The position numbers were made by a program, and so were the translations under genes. A stretch of DNA of 64,000 nucleotides from Streptomyces cynarae (lineage in GTDB: Bacteria; Actinomycetota; Actinomycetes; Streptomycetales; Streptomycetaceae). Under the pieces are notes generated by a model. That model had not been told where the DNA came from and did no database searches. It saw only the letters and a program-made list of their open reading frames with translations. Shown one piece after another: positions 60,976 through 64,000 of this stretch. The stretch covers positions 1,526,001 through 1,590,000 of the forward strand of contig NZ_CP106793.1 of NCBI RefSeq assembly GCF_025642135.1. The letters run 5' to 3'. Positions within the stretch are counted from its first letter, which is position 1, and each line of letters opens with the position of its first letter.

Positions 60976-61593
60976 TCAGTGGGCTGAATCGGCCACGGCG
61001 TCCGCCCTGACAAGTCGGCGGACTTGGACCACGTAGAGGACTCCTGCCCACCAGTAGAGCGTTGTACCCCATCCGGCGAACGCCCATCCGAAAATAGCAG
61101 CGAGTGACGCGATCCATCCACTTCCGTCACTGAGCAGCAGCAGCGGGAAGGCGTACATCAGGTTGAAGGTGGCGGCCTTCCCGAGGAAGTTCACCTGAGG
61201 CGGCGGATAGCCGTGACGCCTGAGGATGCCCACCATCACCAACAGAACCAACTCTCGCGCCACGAGTACACCGGTCAGCCAGAGAGGCAGAATGCCGCGC
61301 CAGGTGAGACCGAGCAGGGTCGAGGCGATGTAGAGCCGGTCGGCGGCGGGGTCGAGGAGCCGGCCGAGGCTGCTGATCTGGTTCCAGCGCCGGGCGAGCT
61401 TGCCGTCGAGATAGTCGCTGACGCCACTCAGCACCAGCACCAGCAGGGCCCAGCCGTCGCTCTTCGGCCCGCCGAACTCGGGCCTGAGGATCAGCCACAG
61501 GAAGACGGGCACGCCGACCAGCCGCGCCATGCTGAGGATGTTCGGGATGGTGAGGACGCGGTCCGTCTGGACACGGGTCTCCTGGACCTCCAC
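60976..61593 (-). CDS. CDP-alcohol phosphatidyltransferase (PgsA-like)
   Basis: 205 residues. The CDP-OH motif is complete: Asp60-x2-Asp63-Gly64-x2-Ala67-Arg68-x8-Gly77-x3-Asp81-x3-Asp85. Several helices surround it. This class transfers an alcohol to CDP-diacylglycerol; glycerol-3-phosphate (PgsA) or inositol phosphate are candidates. The order matches mycobacterial pgsA2 (Rv1822). ATG at 61593, 105 bases upstream of the nucleotidyltransferase gene. Confidence 0.9.
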   Translation of the reverse strand: MEVQETRVQTDRVLTIPNILSMARLVGVPVFLWLILRPEFGGPKSDGWALLVLVLSGVSDYLDGKLARRWNQISSLGRLLDPAADRLYIASTLLGLTWRGILPLWLTGVLVARELVLLVMVGILRRHGYPPPQVNFLGKAATFNLMYAFPLLLLSDGSGWIASLAAIFGWAFAGWGTTLYWWAGVLYVVQVRRLVRADAVADSAH

Positions 61594-61709
61594 CCGGGGG
61601 CCTCCTGCGGGAACGAACCAACGATGCTCCCTGACCTTACCCGGCGGGTTCGCGCCGGGGTGCGGAGGGGTTCGCTTGCGGCCCTGCCCAGGGGCAGGCC
61701 TGGAACGCA

Positions 61710-61744
61710 GAAAACCCCCGTGCCGAATAGCACGGGGGTTTTCT
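61710..61744 (-). terminator. Strong intrinsic terminator of the rRNA operon
   Basis: AAAACCCCCGTGC and GCACGGGGGTTTT form a perfect 13-bp stem around a 6-base loop, 10 bases beyond the 5S gene. The T-run on one side and A-run on the other makes it bidirectional. Confidence 0.93.
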
Positions 61745-61753
61745 CAAGAATTG

Positions 61754-61871
61754 TTCGGCGGTGTCCTACTCTCCCACAGGGTCCCCCCTGCAGTACCATC
61801 GGCGCTGTAAGGCTTAGCTTCCGGGTTCGGAATGTAACCGGGCGTTTCCCTCACGCTATGACCACCGAAAC
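61754..61871 (-). rRNA. rrf: 5S ribosomal RNA
   Basis: 118 bases. On the minus strand it runs from GTTTCGGTGGTCATAGCG to GGACACCGCCGAA, and the first and last bases pair as the terminal stem. The internal loops CCGAACCCGGAAGCTAAG and GGGGGACCCTGTGGGAGAGT are characteristic of 5S. It follows 23S after a short spacer and ends before a strong terminator. Confidence 0.96.
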
Positions 61872-61957
61872 ACTATGAAACTGACAACCCGGCCGCCGTG
61901 ACAATCACGGCGGGGTTGTTCGTGGTTTCAGAACCAACACAGTGGACGCGAGCAACT
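61872..61957 (-). other. 23S-5S spacer with processing stem
   Basis: The spacer contains CCGCCGTGA and TCACGGCGG arms that pair into a stem-loop, typical of a precursor processing site. No tRNA is present. Confidence 0.6.

Positions 61958-64000
<2,043 letters not shown>

Overview
The window is chromosomal DNA of a Streptomyces-type actinomycete. The evidence is very high GC with G/C third codon positions, frequent GTG starts, several genes whose promoter -10 sits right at the start codon (leaderless style), a minor third EF-Tu (Tuf3), and the actinobacterial gene order pgsA / mannose-1-phosphate guanylyltransferase / DUF881 / small basic protein / DUF881 / FHA / MerR / bifunctional nuclease / MerR / gcvP. 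There is no phage, plasmid, CRISPR or secondary-metabolite cluster. The right end runs into an rRNA operon on the minus strand (5S and the 3' two thirds of 23S).

Layout. 1-9 kb: PaaI-like thioesterase, spermidine-synthase-like protein, tuf3, TVP38-type membrane protein with an N-terminal tandem repeat, thiolase with a divergent HxlR regulator, then a coupled sugar-type operon (Gfo/Idh/MocA dehydrogenase, PmoA-like DUF6807, cupin) behind a LacI-type palindrome. 9-20 kb: UppP, lipoproteins, a 59-residue small protein, SDR, a frameshifted secreted protein, SnoaL-like protein, Lnt, a Gfo/Idh gene coupled to an FAD monooxygenase that carries both a frameshift and a mobile-element insertion, its divergent TetR with twin operators, and a DUF664 protein. 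20-31 kb: Ung, an orphan peptide-binding lipoprotein, two SDR/FabG genes, a coupled HipA-like kinase/DUF3037 pair, an MFS exporter coupled to MarR, a CBS-containing ClC chloride channel, and a second MarR with a perfect operator. 31-47 kb: a regulator-rich stretch of small two-gene modules (Rieske lipoprotein, catalytically altered isochorismatase-like protein, LysR/EamA, MocR with two FMN split-barrel proteins, tandem EamA exporters, Clp-N protein, SRPBCC, PadR, PhzF, CPBP protease, GCS2 ligase). 47-61.6 kb: conserved housekeeping block with gcvP under a tandem glycine riboswitch, PRC-barrel, DinB, the MerR/nuclease/MerR/FHA group, the GTGA-coupled DUF881-sbp-DUF881 operon, a nucleotidyltransferase fused to a degenerate phosphomannomutase domain, and a CDP-alcohol phosphatidyltransferase. 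61.7-64 kb: terminator, 5S, 23S.

The clearest unusual structures are non-autonomous repeat elements. One 218-bp element with 24-bp inverted ends and a CTAG duplication sits inside the FAD monooxygenase gene and keeps the frame open. A second (35173-35454) lies at the stop codon of an EamA gene, and a third stretch (19417-19612) shares its core. No transposase is visible. Other points worth a look are a frameshift in a secreted-protein gene, a possible polyproline leader peptide between two exporters, and several perfect operator palindromes that pair regulators with targets. I found no clearly new multi-gene defence system; the HipA-like/DUF3037 pair is the closest candidate.
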